A stretch of DNA of 64,000 nucleotides from DATARH01 sp963712835 (GTDB lineage: Bacteria > Pseudomonadota > Alphaproteobacteria > ATCC43930 > CGMCC-115725). The DNA lies in the NCBI GenBank assembly GCA_963712835.1, contig CAVQJJ010000011.1, positions 248,001-312,000 of the forward strand, given 5' to 3'. Positions 26,319 to 34,721 of the stretch are shown here, piece after piece. Made by a program: the position numbers and the translations under genes. Below the pieces are notes generated by a model that had not been told where the DNA came from, searched no databases, and was given only the letters and a program-made list of their open reading frames with translations. Every line of letters begins with the position of its first letter. Within the stretch, counting starts at the first letter, position 1.

Positions 26319-27296
26319 GTGCTCAGCGCCGCCACGAGATCGAGTGAGGTTGCAAATCGGGAAGATTTGCCTGGGTCACAGCGGCAAGACTGGGAAGAAA
26401 AGCGCCGCCTTATGGAGCGGGACGACGCTCATTTTCATTTTGGCCCTGACGGTGCGCGCCCTTCATGGCCGGGACGGGTCTTTGCATCGGGCGTGCGGAT
26501 GTTTGGTCTAGGGGCGCGGTTGGTGGGTATCCATGCGCGTGGACGCCGCAATGCGCTCGATGCCCGGCTCGTGACCGTGTCACTGTCCTTTCCTGACCTG
26601 CCGCCGGCTTTTGATGGCTATCGGATTCTCCAACTGAGCGATACCCATCTCGATTTTCTGCCTGATCTGAGTGCGATTGCCGCGCGTCTCCTTGCCGGGA
26701 TCGAAGTCGATCTTTTGGCATTGACCGGTGATGTGCACGGTCATCACCGCGCACCTCTCGCTGCGTCCACCGCGCCGCTTGTCGAGCTGCTCAAAGCGGT
26801 TCGCGTGAACGATCGCAGGCTGGCGGTTCTCGGAAATCACGATCCCGCCGATATGGCCGCGGCTCTCGAGAAGCTCGGCTTCGAGGTTCTGAACAACCGT
26901 TCGATCACCCTCGTGAGAGACGGCCAGCGCATTGCGGTGACCGGCCTCGATGACGTGCATCGCTTCTTCACGCCGGCCGCGCTATGCGCCTTAGCTGAGG
27001 CGCCGGACGGATTCCGCATTGCGCTCGTGCACTCGGCGGAAGTCGCTGATTACGCGGCCGCAGCGAAATACGCCCTCTACCTCTCCGGGCATACGCACGG
27101 CGGGCAGATCTGCCTGCCCGGTGGTCGTCCAATCGTCACCCAATTGCGGCGCTGTCGTCATGCAGCCGTTGGAACATGGAGCGAGGGGAGCATGATCGGC
27201 TATACGAGCTGTGGTCTCGGCGTTGGGGATGTACCGCTGCGTTTCAACTGCCGCGGGGAGGTCTCCATCATAACATTGCGCAGATCTCTCCCTTGA
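26319..27296 (+). CDS. metallophosphoesterase (YaeI/YkuE-like)
   Basis: Up to 325 residues from GTG 26319. ATG 26412 and ATG 26499 are also possible, and conserved sequence begins at about residue 85. All metal motifs of the calcineurin-like family are present: LQLSDTHLD, LTGDVHGH, VLGNHDPAD and YLSGHTHGGQ. The YaeI/YkuE group acts on phosphodiesters, including UDP-diacylglucosamine-like or lipid-linked substrates at the membrane. The N-terminal hydrophobic stretch (SGVRMFGLGARLVGIHA) is weak, so membrane attachment is uncertain. It is the last gene of the plus-strand run. Confidence 0.85.
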   Translation: MLSAATRSSEVANREDLPGSQRQDWEEKRRLMERDDAHFHFGPDGARPSWPGRVFASGVRMFGLGARLVGIHARGRRNALDARLVTVSLSFPDLPPAFDGYRILQLSDTHLDFLPDLSAIAARLLAGIEVDLLALTGDVHGHHRAPLAASTAPLVELLKAVRVNDRRLAVLGNHDPADMAAALEKLGFEVLNNRSITLVRDGQRIAVTGLDDVHRFFTPAALCALAEAPDGFRIALVHSAEVADYAAAAKYALYLSGHTHGGQICLPGGRPIVTQLRRCRHAAVGTWSEGSMIGYTSCGLGVGDVPLRFNCRGEVSIITLRRSLP

Positions 27297-27417
27297 GATT
27301 TACCCCGGGACAAATCTATTGGCGGTATAGCCTACCCACTCGATTATTCCGAGCTGTTTTAACGCGTTGATCTAATGACGAAAATTTTCCCGCCGCACCG
27401 TCAAGCACCGTCTCCCT

Positions 27418-27560
27418 GATCCGTCATAAATTCTGGCTCTTGATTTGAAACGGGAATTTCGACGATCCGCGATTTGCTCGGTTTCAGGGACTATCGGCAT
27501 CGATCGGCCGATTTTCGGGGTGCACGGCGAAAAGCGTATCACCGCTTTGACAGCAGAAAA
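27418..27560. repeat. degenerate repeat, copy A
   Basis: This stretch aligns over about 140 bases with 29440-29592. Shared blocks include CCGTCA, TTGATTT, CGATCC/CGATTC, ATTTGC-CGG-TTC, ACTATCG, ATCGAT-GG-CGATTTTC and AAAGACCGTC. It lies directly behind the TPR gene's stop. Both strands show related short translations, so I cannot say whether it is a decayed coding fragment or a noncoding repeat. Confidence 0.5.
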
Positions 27561-27565
27561 GACCG

Positions 27566-28096
27566 TCAGCCCCGCCGCCGGCCACGAGCAGCCGCGGCTC
27601 GGCGGCTGAGCTCCGCCGCTACCTCCGGTTTGTTCCCGGCTGGAAGACCGAACATGCCGGGAGTCCAATGATCGTCGGGCAGGGTGTTGCAGTCAGCGAG
27701 GGCCGCAGCCTCGTTGCCGAGCCGCGCATGGCAATCCGCACGGATCAGTGGCCCGAACGCCTCCAACCAATGTTCTGGATCCATCTGTTCGCACTGGTCG
27801 AGGCAAGCAACCGCGTCCCTGTATCGCCGCATTCCGTGCAAGAGCCGGCCCTTTGCGCGCTGCGTTACGTAGTGATTTTGCAGCGACAGGGATTTGTCGA
27901 GGTCAGCCAGCGCCAGTTCATTGCTACCTAGATTTTCCCATGCCCAATGCCGACTAAAATAGGCCTGCGGGTCATCGGGTCTCTGTTCAACAAGCTCGTT
28001 TGTGAGCTCAAGGAATTTCTCAGGTTCGTTGCGCAACAAATGAAATTCCCGATCGACATCATCATGCGTAATTTTACGTTTCACGATTTTCCCCAT
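27566..28096 (-). CDS. TPR-repeat protein, function unknown
   Basis: About 176 residues from ATG 28096. The sequence is helical with at least three TPR-like units: PDDPQAYFSRHWAWENLGSNE, then LALADLDKSLSLQNHYVTQRAKGRLLHGMRRY-type packing, then DAVACLDQCEQMDPEHW. The tail is rich in Ala and Arg. It has no signal peptide, so it should be cytoplasmic. It lies 14 bases downstream of the linker protein gene on the same strand. That arrangement would suit an immunity or chaperone partner of that protein, but this is inference from position only. Confidence 0.6.
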   Translation of the reverse strand: MGKIVKRKITHDDVDREFHLLRNEPEKFLELTNELVEQRPDDPQAYFSRHWAWENLGSNELALADLDKSLSLQNHYVTQRAKGRLLHGMRRYRDAVACLDQCEQMDPEHWLEAFGPLIRADCHARLGNEAAALADCNTLPDDHWTPGMFGLPAGNKPEVAAELSRRAAAARGRRRG

Positions 28097-28110
28097 TGTG
28101 CAACCGTCGA

Positions 28111-28920
28111 TTAGACCGCGTTTCCACCGCATCTTTCAGAGACTTGGCCAAGCAGGCAGCTGCGCATGTCTTTCCCGGGCCCCGAGTAGCCGGGTTTGAA
28201 ATTTCCCTTCCTCTCCTGCTCATCACAATACTTATACGCGGCGGCCCATTCCTCGGCGCATTCGGGGTCACGAGGAAAAGGGTTCCTTGGAAAGGGCGGC
28301 CGACTACGTTCTGCGCCGGGAAAATCGAATGGCAGCGGCGTTATCTCGCTCGGCGCTCCTGGAATTTCCCAAGGAATCTCGGTCGGCAGGTCCCAGGGGA
28401 TAGTCACCTGTGCCGGTATCAACGACGAAGCTGTTCCGCCGCCGCGCTCCGGCGGTGCGGTCCCGTCGTTTTCCGTGACTGAGGGAACGGGAACCGGAGT
28501 GTCGGCTGCCCCTCCGGTCGTCCACTCGCCGCCGCCGGGCTGACCGGCGGGAATGCGGGGCTCGTCAGGATTGAAATTGGCTTTGATGAACGGAGCCGCG
28601 AGTGCCAGCCGCCTCAAGCGCTCGTCGTCGAGGTCGCTAATTGGGATCCGCAGCCCGAATATCTGCGCCAGTGCGATCTCACCGCGATCGAGCGCTTTGG
28701 CGATGCGACTGCATTGGCCGAAGAGCCAGCCTGGCTCTACGCCGTCGGCGAAGAGGAACTGCTGCAACGCCGCTGCCTCGCCGTGGCCGATGCAGCGATA
28801 GCCCTCGTTTGTCGGCCGTACGAGAACGCAATCGGGGCCGAGCATTGCGCCGTCCGGATCGACGGTGATCCCCGTGCTGGCGGTACCGCGCGGGTGGAGC
28901 CGCCGCATGATTTCGTACAT
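28111..28920 (-). CDS. protein with FNPDEPR-type linker and Cys-rich tail, possible toxin-like effector
   Basis: A 269-residue protein I cannot name. Residues 1-115 are a helical N-terminal part. The linker NFNPDEPRIPAGQPGGGEW follows; this motif recurs in rhizobial and related proteins ahead of variable C-terminal domains. A Pro-rich stretch then leads to a 55-residue tail with four Cys (DPECAEEWAAAYKYCDEQE ... RSCLLGQVSERCGG). The layout of constant N-terminus, linker and small variable C-terminus resembles polymorphic effectors. No secretion signal is visible, and the tail matches no nuclease or other catalytic motif I know. The TPR gene follows 14 bases after its stop. Confidence 0.55.
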   Translation of the reverse strand: MYEIMRRLHPRGTASTGITVDPDGAMLGPDCVLVRPTNEGYRCIGHGEAAALQQFLFADGVEPGWLFGQCSRIAKALDRGEIALAQIFGLRIPISDLDDERLRRLALAAPFIKANFNPDEPRIPAGQPGGGEWTTGGAADTPVPVPSVTENDGTAPPERGGGTASSLIPAQVTIPWDLPTEIPWEIPGAPSEITPLPFDFPGAERSRPPFPRNPFPRDPECAEEWAAAYKYCDEQERKGNFKPGYSGPGKDMRSCLLGQVSERCGGNAV

Positions 28921-28984
28921 TGGACCGTCCGTCTACGATGTGAAGGCATTATAGAACAAAACGGGTACAAAAGTCAAGCGAAAT

Positions 28985-29110
28985 TTTGAACCAACTGCTG
29001 CTTGCCGTAGCCGCACTACGATAATGCGCACTTTTTCAAAGCCGCCGCGATGAGCCACTCCCACAAGCTGCAGCAGCTGGCCTGTGAAAAAGACCGTCTG
29101 AACGATTACG
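28985..29110. repeat. degenerate repeat, copy B (partial)
   Basis: The last 25 bases (CCTGTGAAAAAGACCGTCTG) closely match the end of copy C (CCTGTCCGAAAAAAGACCGTCT), and the preceding 80 bases align more loosely. It lies upstream of the FNPDEPR-linker gene, so copies A and B bracket the two-gene cassette. Confidence 0.35.
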
Positions 29111-29439
29111 ATTCCTGACGGTATTTTCTCCATCGCGACGCGCGACTTCTGATCAAGCCGTCGGAAGAACCATCAAACGGGTCGGCTTGGTCTTAACATC
29201 AACCGCGAGCGCGAAATCCCGGCAAATCAATGATTTGGATATACAACGGCACGGCGAAACGATGGAGGGCGAATGATCAATGAGCTATCCCGTAACCCTC
29301 TATCTTTCCTACGCTATTCCCCTCCAGCACCCTCCAGAATATCCCCATACCCCTCACTCCCACTCGATGGTTTTGAAGCATCGTAACGGCTTGATTTTTC
29401 AGCGCAATCTTTTCCTCCGACGGTCGAAGCCCGACCACC

Positions 29440-29592
29440 AGTCCGTCAAATTTCTTCGCTTTTGATTTTAAAGAAACAATTGCGCGATTCAGAATTTGCG
29501 CGGGTTCGACAACTATCGCTATCGATTGGTCGATTTTCATGCGGACTTCGGTGAGCGGGCGAAGCTGACCTGTCCGAAAAAAGACCGTCTCT
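29440..29592. repeat. degenerate repeat, copy C
   Basis: This is the counterpart of copy A, in the same orientation, with roughly two thirds of positions matching by eye. Minus-strand translations of A and C share the spaced pattern KI..S..IV.E..QI..R..S.KS.A...DG. Plus-strand translations share DYR/NYR and ADF/VDF blocks. Confidence 0.45.
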
Positions 29593-29659
29593 GCCCATAA
29601 TCCGGCGCTGTTATGGCGAGGTCGAGTTAACGCTGAACAAGCTGTACGGTCGGCACCGA

Positions 29660-29824
29660 ATGGCGTGCACACATTGCAACAGCACGCTCGATTTGCATGA
29701 AGACACCATCCATTGCCTGATTTGGGTGGGGTATCGTTGTCTGTTCGATCGCGATCTGGCCATCGAGCCGGACGGAGTGGTCTTCTGCCTCCGGTCGGAT
29801 CGGGAACTCACTCAGTCGGGATGA
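29660..29824 (+). CDS. possible small Cys-containing protein, 54 residues
   Basis: A short open frame beginning MACTHCNSTLDLHEDTIHC and ending before TGA at 29822. The CxxC pair plus a later Cys could bind zinc. There is no good ribosome site, and the frame stays open upstream of the ATG, so it may be a fragment of a larger lost gene. Confidence 0.2.
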   Translation: MACTHCNSTLDLHEDTIHCLIWVGYRCLFDRDLAIEPDGVVFCLRSDRELTQSG

Positions 29825-29984
29825 CCGCGAAAATCGATTTGATCAGAGGGGTAGAAGCGGGTAGGCAAGAGGGGTAACCCGCGCCCAGACCGGTGAGTGA
29901 AAAACCGCAGAAAACCTGGGACTCCGGAATCGCCCTGGCCGGATCAAGTCCGGCCAAGGCAAATCAGAGGCCGCAATCGCGGTT

Positions 29985-30644
29985 TTATTCCGCCGCGACA
30001 ACCGTTCCGATCGGGCACGCCACGCCGGTGCCGCCAAGCCCGCAATAACCGAACGGGTTTTTCGCCAGGTATTGCTGGTGATAGTCCTCGGCGAAGTAGA
30101 AGGGCGGCGCCTCGCGGATTTCGCTGGTGATCGCGCCGTAACCCGCGCCCTTGAGGCGCGCGTTGTAGGCTTCGCGCGAGGCTTCGGCCGCCTTCTGCTG
30201 ATCCGGAGAATAGGTGTAGATCGCCGAGCGGTATTGCGTGCCGACATCGTTGCCCTGGCGCATGCCCTGGGTCGGGTCGTGGCTCTCCCAGAAGATTTTT
30301 AGGAGCCCGTCATACGAAATCTGCTTCGGGTCAAAGACGATGAGCACCACCTCAGTGTGCCCGGTGAGGCCGCTGCACACTTCCTCATACGTCGGGTTGG
30401 GGGTCGAGCCGCCAGCATAGCCGACCGCGGTCGTCCACACACCGGGCGCCTCCCAGAACTTGCGCTCGGCGCCCCAGAAGCAGCCGAGTCCGAACACCGC
30501 GGTCTCGAGCCCGGCCGGGTACGGCCCTTCGAGCGGATTGCCGTTGACGAAGTGGCGCGCCGGCACGGGCATCTTGATCGGCCGGCCGGGAAGGCTCTGC
30601 TCGGGGGTGGGAATTTCGAGCTTCTTGCGCATCATTCCGAACAT
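29985..30644 (-). CDS. msrA: peptide-methionine (S)-S-oxide reductase MsrA
   Basis: About 219 residues from ATG 30644; the open frame further upstream lacks family sequence. GCFWGAE at 54-60 carries the catalytic Cys55. GYAGGSTPNPTYEEVCSG, GHTEVVLIVFDP and DYHQQYLAKNPFGYCGLGG complete the MsrA fold, the last holding the resolving-type Cys. The enzyme reduces methionine-S-sulfoxide in proteins using thioredoxin. With no signal peptide it should be cytoplasmic. The window also holds a separate msrB with an export signal, so the two stereoisomers are repaired in different compartments. Confidence 0.95.
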   Translation of the reverse strand: MFGMMRKKLEIPTPEQSLPGRPIKMPVPARHFVNGNPLEGPYPAGLETAVFGLGCFWGAERKFWEAPGVWTTAVGYAGGSTPNPTYEEVCSGLTGHTEVVLIVFDPKQISYDGLLKIFWESHDPTQGMRQGNDVGTQYRSAIYTYSPDQQKAAEASREAYNARLKGAGYGAITSEIREAPPFYFAEDYHQQYLAKNPFGYCGLGGTGVACPIGTVVAAE

Positions 30645-30902
30645 GGAGCGGCTCCCGAAGTGGCTGCGTCTACATATAACACTTCGGTGCCAAAAAACGC
30701 AGACCTGCAAGGTCTCCGGGCCGCCGGCGATGCCGCATCGATTTCGCCGAGAGTCGCGCGAAGAGCGAGACGCTCCCAAGGCAATCGCGCTTTAATCTAT
30801 TTTTAGTTGCATTGAATTAGACTGGCCTGGTTATGGGGGAAACCTGCCTCGGTCCGTCCGAGGCCAACCCCGCGCCCGATTTTCGGGGACGGCAGCGCTG
30901 AG

Positions 30903-32105
30903 ATGATTGTTGACGAGATCCTCGACCGCAAAGGTCGCCAGATTCACGAAGTCAGCCCCGACTGGCCCGTGAGCAAGGCGGCCGCGCTGCTTGCCGCCTG
31001 GAACGTGGGAACGGCGCTAGTCACCGACTTTCACGGCACGCTGCTCGGGATCATTTCCGAGCGCGATATCATCCGTTCCCTGAACGAGTTAGGCGGCAGC
31101 GTTCTCCGGATCAAAGTGAGCAACCTGATGACCCATCGGGTCATCAGCGTTCCGCCGCAAACCGACATCGGCGAAGCGCTTTCGCTGATGGCATTTCATC
31201 GCATCCGCCATCTTCCGGTCGTCAAGGACGGCAGGCTCGTCGGCATTATCAGCATCCGCGACGTCATGAAGTATCGCGTCGAGACGCTGGAAGAGAACTT
31301 CACGGCGTTGGCGCGCAGCGAGCAGGAATCGGTGCAGGCTCGCGCCGAGGCTGAGCACGCCAATCGCGTGAAAACCGAGTTTCTCGCGCATATGAGCCAC
31401 GAATTGCGCACGCCGCTCAACGCGGTCATCGGCTTTTCCGATGTCATCGCCGGCGGGTTTTCCGGCCCTAACGCCGCCGCGCTCAACCGGCAGTACGCGA
31501 CGCATATCAATGCGGCGGGCCGTCATTTGCTGCGGCTGGTCGAGGAGATACTCGACCTGTCGAAGGGCGTTTCCGGTCAGCTCAGTCTCGACGAGGGGGT
31601 GACCGATCTCCCCTCGGTACTCGCCGAGTGCATCGAGGAGATGGCAAGCCACCTCACCGAGAAGCGCCTGACGCTCCACACCGGCATCGCCGAGACGAAA
31701 GTTTCGCTGGTCGCGGACGGCCTTCGGCTCAAGCAGGTGATGCTCAACCTACTCTCCAACGCCATCAAGTTCTCTTGCGGCGGAGGCTCGATTGAGCTGC
31801 GCAGCGAGATCACCAAAGACGGCGATCTGGCCATTGCGGTCAGCGACCATGGCATCGGCATCCGGCCCGAGCACATCCCGGTCGTGCTCGAGCCATTTCG
31901 CCAGATCGACGGTGACCCGACCCATGCGAGCGGCGGAGCCGGCATCGGCTTGCCGCTCGCCAAGATGCTCGTCGAACAGCACGGCGGGACCTTGAGCATC
32001 GAGAGCGCGCTTGGCGAGGGGACGACGGTCTCGGTGACGCTTCCCGGCTGGCGCCTCGATCGCGCCAAGGCGCCACGCTCGCCGGAGACGATGCCCGCTG
32101 CCTAA
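30903..32105 (+). CDS. soluble CBS-domain sensor histidine kinase
   Basis: A 400-residue kinase with no membrane segment. Two CBS domains (about 8-61 and 75-125, the second ending GRLVGIISIRDVMKYR) precede a short coiled linker. The HisKA motif MSHELRTPLNAVIGF follows with phospho-His166. The ATPase domain has N-box NLLSNAIKFS, DHGIGI, EPFRQID and GGAGIGLPLAKM. CBS pairs bind adenine nucleotides, so the kinase probably reads cellular energy state or a nucleotide. No response regulator is adjacent. It lies 258 bases from msrA, divergent, and its stop overlaps the end of the convergent MmgE/PrpD gene. Confidence 0.9.
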   Translation: MIVDEILDRKGRQIHEVSPDWPVSKAAALLAAWNVGTALVTDFHGTLLGIISERDIIRSLNELGGSVLRIKVSNLMTHRVISVPPQTDIGEALSLMAFHRIRHLPVVKDGRLVGIISIRDVMKYRVETLEENFTALARSEQESVQARAEAEHANRVKTEFLAHMSHELRTPLNAVIGFSDVIAGGFSGPNAAALNRQYATHINAAGRHLLRLVEEILDLSKGVSGQLSLDEGVTDLPSVLAECIEEMASHLTEKRLTLHTGIAETKVSLVADGLRLKQVMLNLLSNAIKFSCGGGSIELRSEITKDGDLAIAVSDHGIGIRPEHIPVVLEPFRQIDGDPTHASGGAGIGLPLAKMLVEQHGGTLSIESALGEGTTVSVTLPGWRLDRAKAPRSPETMPAA

Positions 32106-33421
32106 CCCAGCCAGTCGAGCGACGCCTCGTCTTCGAGCCGCGTCAGCCGCTCGTAGAGGCCGGCGCCGGCACCGCCCATCGCCTTCTTGGTGAGCCGGGC
32201 GAATTTGTCGGGCAGTTCGCCTGCTTCAAGCATGCCGCTCACCTCGTGACGCTCCAGTTTGCGGCCATCGTTGAGCGCGACCGTCACGTGGCTGCCGGCG
32301 GCGCCGTGGCCGTCGCCGGCCTCGGCGACCAGCCGCACCTTGCGGGTCAGCGCGCGGATGGCGGGGTCGGCGAGCGCGCTATCGTCGTAGCTCTCGGGGT
32401 CGCGCGCCTCGCGGTGGAGCGCCAGCGCGACGCAGAACGGGATCGAATATTGCGCCAGCATCAGGTCAGGCGGCTCCAGGATGTTGTGCCGCTCGATCAT
32501 GCGCGGCGTGCCGGTGACGGTGATCGAGGCGATGTCGCTGCCCTTGAGTCCGTACTCGGCCTGCAGGTCGCGCACCGCCCGCACCGCGGCATGCGCCGTC
32601 GCGTGGCACGGGTAGCGTTTCAGCACCGCGCTCATCGTCACGAAGTCGTTGCCGAGCCCGCGCGTCAGGTGGCTCTCGTCCGATTCGCTGCAGAACACCT
32701 TGAGAAAGCCGAACTTGCCCTCGATCACCGTGCGCGGCGCCTCAAACCCGCCGGCGGCGAGGCTCGCCGCCATGACCCCGGCCTCCGAAGCGCGGCCGAG
32801 ATGCAGCCGCTTCACCATGCCGCCATCGCCGCGGGCGAATTCGAGGAGGCCGCCGGCGAGCGAGCCGGCGATGCCGATCGCGTTGGTCATGCGGCGCTCG
32901 TCAAGGCCGAGCAACAGCCCGCACGCCACCGCCGCGCCGAACGGCCCGGTCGTGCCCGGCGCGTGAAAGCCGCGCGCCTCGTTGGTATGGCCAGTGGCGC
33001 GGCCGATGCGGATCATCACCTCGTTGCCAGCGACCACGGCGGCAATGAGCTGCTTGCCGCTGGCGCCGACCTGCTGCGCGACCGCCAAAGCCGGGGGCAG
33101 CACCGTCGCGCCGGGATGCGCGCCGGCGCCCGGCCTGGTCAGGCTGTCGAGCTCGAAAGAGTGCCCGAGTGCGCCATTGGCGAGCGCCGCCGCCGGCGCC
33201 TGCACGCTGGTGCCGCGACCGAGGATCTTGCTGCTGCCGCCGGGCCCGGTGCGCTCGGCATAGTCGATGACGATGCGGCTCCACGGCATGTCGGCGCCGC
33301 AAATACACGCCGCGACCGTGTCGGCGATGATGTCCTTCGCCTTGGCAATGACCGCCGCCGGCAAATCCTCATAGCGCAGCGCGGCGGCATAACGGGCGAG
33401 GGTTACGGTTTCGTCGGCCAT
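32102..33421 (-). CDS. MmgE/PrpD family protein
   Basis: About 439 residues from ATG 33421 (MADETVTLARYAAALRYEDLP). The family marks are visible: AKDIIADTVAACICG near the N-terminus, ALANGALGHSFELDSLTRPGAGAHPG with the His and Asp expected near the active site, and HLGRASEAGVMAASLAAGGF. MmgE/PrpD proteins include 2-methylcitrate dehydratase and cis-aconitate decarboxylase. Without prpB or prpC nearby the substrate is unknown, and such stand-alone members are common in alphaproteobacteria. It is a single gene, convergent with the kinase. Confidence 0.88.
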   Translation of the reverse strand: MADETVTLARYAAALRYEDLPAAVIAKAKDIIADTVAACICGADMPWSRIVIDYAERTGPGGSSKILGRGTSVQAPAAALANGALGHSFELDSLTRPGAGAHPGATVLPPALAVAQQVGASGKQLIAAVVAGNEVMIRIGRATGHTNEARGFHAPGTTGPFGAAVACGLLLGLDERRMTNAIGIAGSLAGGLLEFARGDGGMVKRLHLGRASEAGVMAASLAAGGFEAPRTVIEGKFGFLKVFCSESDESHLTRGLGNDFVTMSAVLKRYPCHATAHAAVRAVRDLQAEYGLKGSDIASITVTGTPRMIERHNILEPPDLMLAQYSIPFCVALALHREARDPESYDDSALADPAIRALTRKVRLVAEAGDGHGAAGSHVTVALNDGRKLERHEVSGMLEAGELPDKFARLTKKAMGGAGAGLYERLTRLEDEASLDWLG

Positions 33422-33544
33422 TTCAATCCCCTTGCCCGGACTCGATCCAGGCATCCACGTCTTTGCTGTAACCCGCACTCTACCGCAAGGAAGACATAGG
33501 TGGCCGGGGTCACGCCTGGCCCCGCGAGAAAAGCAACACGCCGG

Positions 33545-34333
33545 TTATCGTGGCACCCGGCCCTTCGCCGCGTTGACCCACCCCGTATTCGTCACGCGCC
33601 CCGCAGCATCGGTCGGATACAGCGCGCGGGCGCGGTCTTTGAGCCGCGCCGCTTCGTCCGCATTCAGCGAGTCGAGGATCGACGCCATGCTCGCCCCGCC
33701 CATGCTCGTCGTCCAGAACTCGTCGAAATCGGCATATATCCGGGTGACCGAGATTTTCCGCGTTTCGACCTCGACAAGGCCGGCGCCCGTCCACAATTCG
33801 CGCAGCGCCGCGTCGCGCGCCACGTCGGCGTTGGGTGGGATCGGCGGCTTGAGGCCCGTGGCCCGCATCTCATCCTGCAGCGCCTGCAGTACATAGCCGC
33901 CGCCGGGAAAATCCCAGAGATAGGCCGCGACCAAGCCACCCGGCGCCACGACCCGCGCCATCTCAGCGACACCCTTCGCCGGATCAGGCACAAAAAAGAG
34001 CACGAGCGCCATTATCGCCGCATCGACGCCGCCGTTGGTGAACGGCAGCGCCATCGCGTCGCCCCTCTCGAACCGCGCGAGCCGCGCCGCGGGCCGCGAG
34101 CGGGCGAAGGCGAGCTGCGCCTCGGATGGGTCGATGCCCCGCACCTCGACCGGCACGCAACGCTCGACGACAAGCTCAGTGAACGCGCCATTGCCGCAAC
34201 CGATATCGGCCCAGCGCAGCCCCGGCGATGGCGCCAGCCAGTCGAGAAACGTCGCGCCGACGAGCCGGCTCCAGACGCCCGTCATCCGCTCATAGGCGGC
34301 GCCGTCATCGAAGCGGATCTGGTGCTCGGGCAT
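33545..34333 (-). CDS. class I SAM-dependent methyltransferase
   Basis: About 262 residues from ATG 34333 (MPEHQIRFDDGAAYERMTG); the frame is open to 34372. Motif I is WADIGCGNGAFTELV, with the acidic residue of motif II in VRGIDPSEAQLAFAR. RVVAPGGLVAAYLWDF is the post-motif block of UbiE/Methyltransf_11 enzymes. It is cytoplasmic, probably acting on a small molecule. The neighbours do not suggest a pathway. Confidence 0.85.
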   Translation of the reverse strand: MPEHQIRFDDGAAYERMTGVWSRLVGATFLDWLAPSPGLRWADIGCGNGAFTELVVERCVPVEVRGIDPSEAQLAFARSRPAARLARFERGDAMALPFTNGGVDAAIMALVLFFVPDPAKGVAEMARVVAPGGLVAAYLWDFPGGGYVLQALQDEMRATGLKPPIPPNADVARDAALRELWTGAGLVEVETRKISVTRIYADFDEFWTTSMGGASMASILDSLNADEAARLKDRARALYPTDAAGRVTNTGWVNAAKGRVPR

Positions 34334-34439
34334 CGCCCCCTCCCAACGCGAAACGATACCCATTCGGCGCATCCCGGCGAAAGCGTGCGCCGGGAAGCGT
34401 TTTCCTTGAGCTTCGCGGCGCCCCGGAATGACGAGACTA

Positions 34440-34715
34440 TTAGCCTCGGTGACGGTGGCTTTCCTCGGTCTCGGCCTGCTCGATCGCGCGGGCGAGCGCG
34501 CCGGAGAGCTCCTTGGCGGCTTCGAGCGTCAGTTCGACCGCGACCCGCGCGCTGGGCCCCAGCGCGCGGTTCACGAAATCGATCGCGATCGCCTCATCCA
34601 ATAGGGCGTGGTGCGGGTGGTCGTACGACACGACCGCGGTCGTGAGGTCGAACCATCCGTGCTCGCCCTTGCCGCTGCCGCCACAGGCGACGATCTCGAC
34701 GATCGAGGTGCACAT
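34440..34715 (-). CDS. DUF6295-like small protein
   Basis: A 91-residue protein beginning MCTSIVEIVACGGSGKGEHGW, with VVSYDHPHHALLDEAIAIDFVN and a C-terminal helix. This pattern fits the small DUF6295 family, whose function is unknown. It starts 6 bases after the dienelactone hydrolase stop, so the two form an operon. Confidence 0.72.
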   Translation of the reverse strand: MCTSIVEIVACGGSGKGEHGWFDLTTAVVSYDHPHHALLDEAIAIDFVNRALGPSARVAVELTLEAAKELSGALARAIEQAETEESHRHRG

Positions 34716-34721
34716 CGGCGC

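Larger units (their letters stand above)
28921..29984. other. about 1 kb without a convincing gene
   Basis: This gap is less GC-rich than the flanks. It holds two degenerate repeat segments (about 28985-29110 and 29440-29592) and short frames with weak coding character. One is a minus-strand frame at 29277-29540 (87 residues, beginning MKIDQSIAIVVEPAQIL), whose middle resembles the minus-strand reading of copy A. I see no RNA gene, terminator or mobile-element end. It looks like decayed or shuffled DNA. Confidence 0.5.

Noticed and set aside
29277..29672. 131-codon minus-strand frame in the gene-poor gap
   Set aside because: Only its middle, shared with repeat copy A, shows any pattern, and no ribosome site is visible; kept as a repeat observation, not as a gene.
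32246..33499. 417-codon plus-strand open frame opposite MmgE/PrpD
   Set aside because: Antisense shadow with no recognisable domain.
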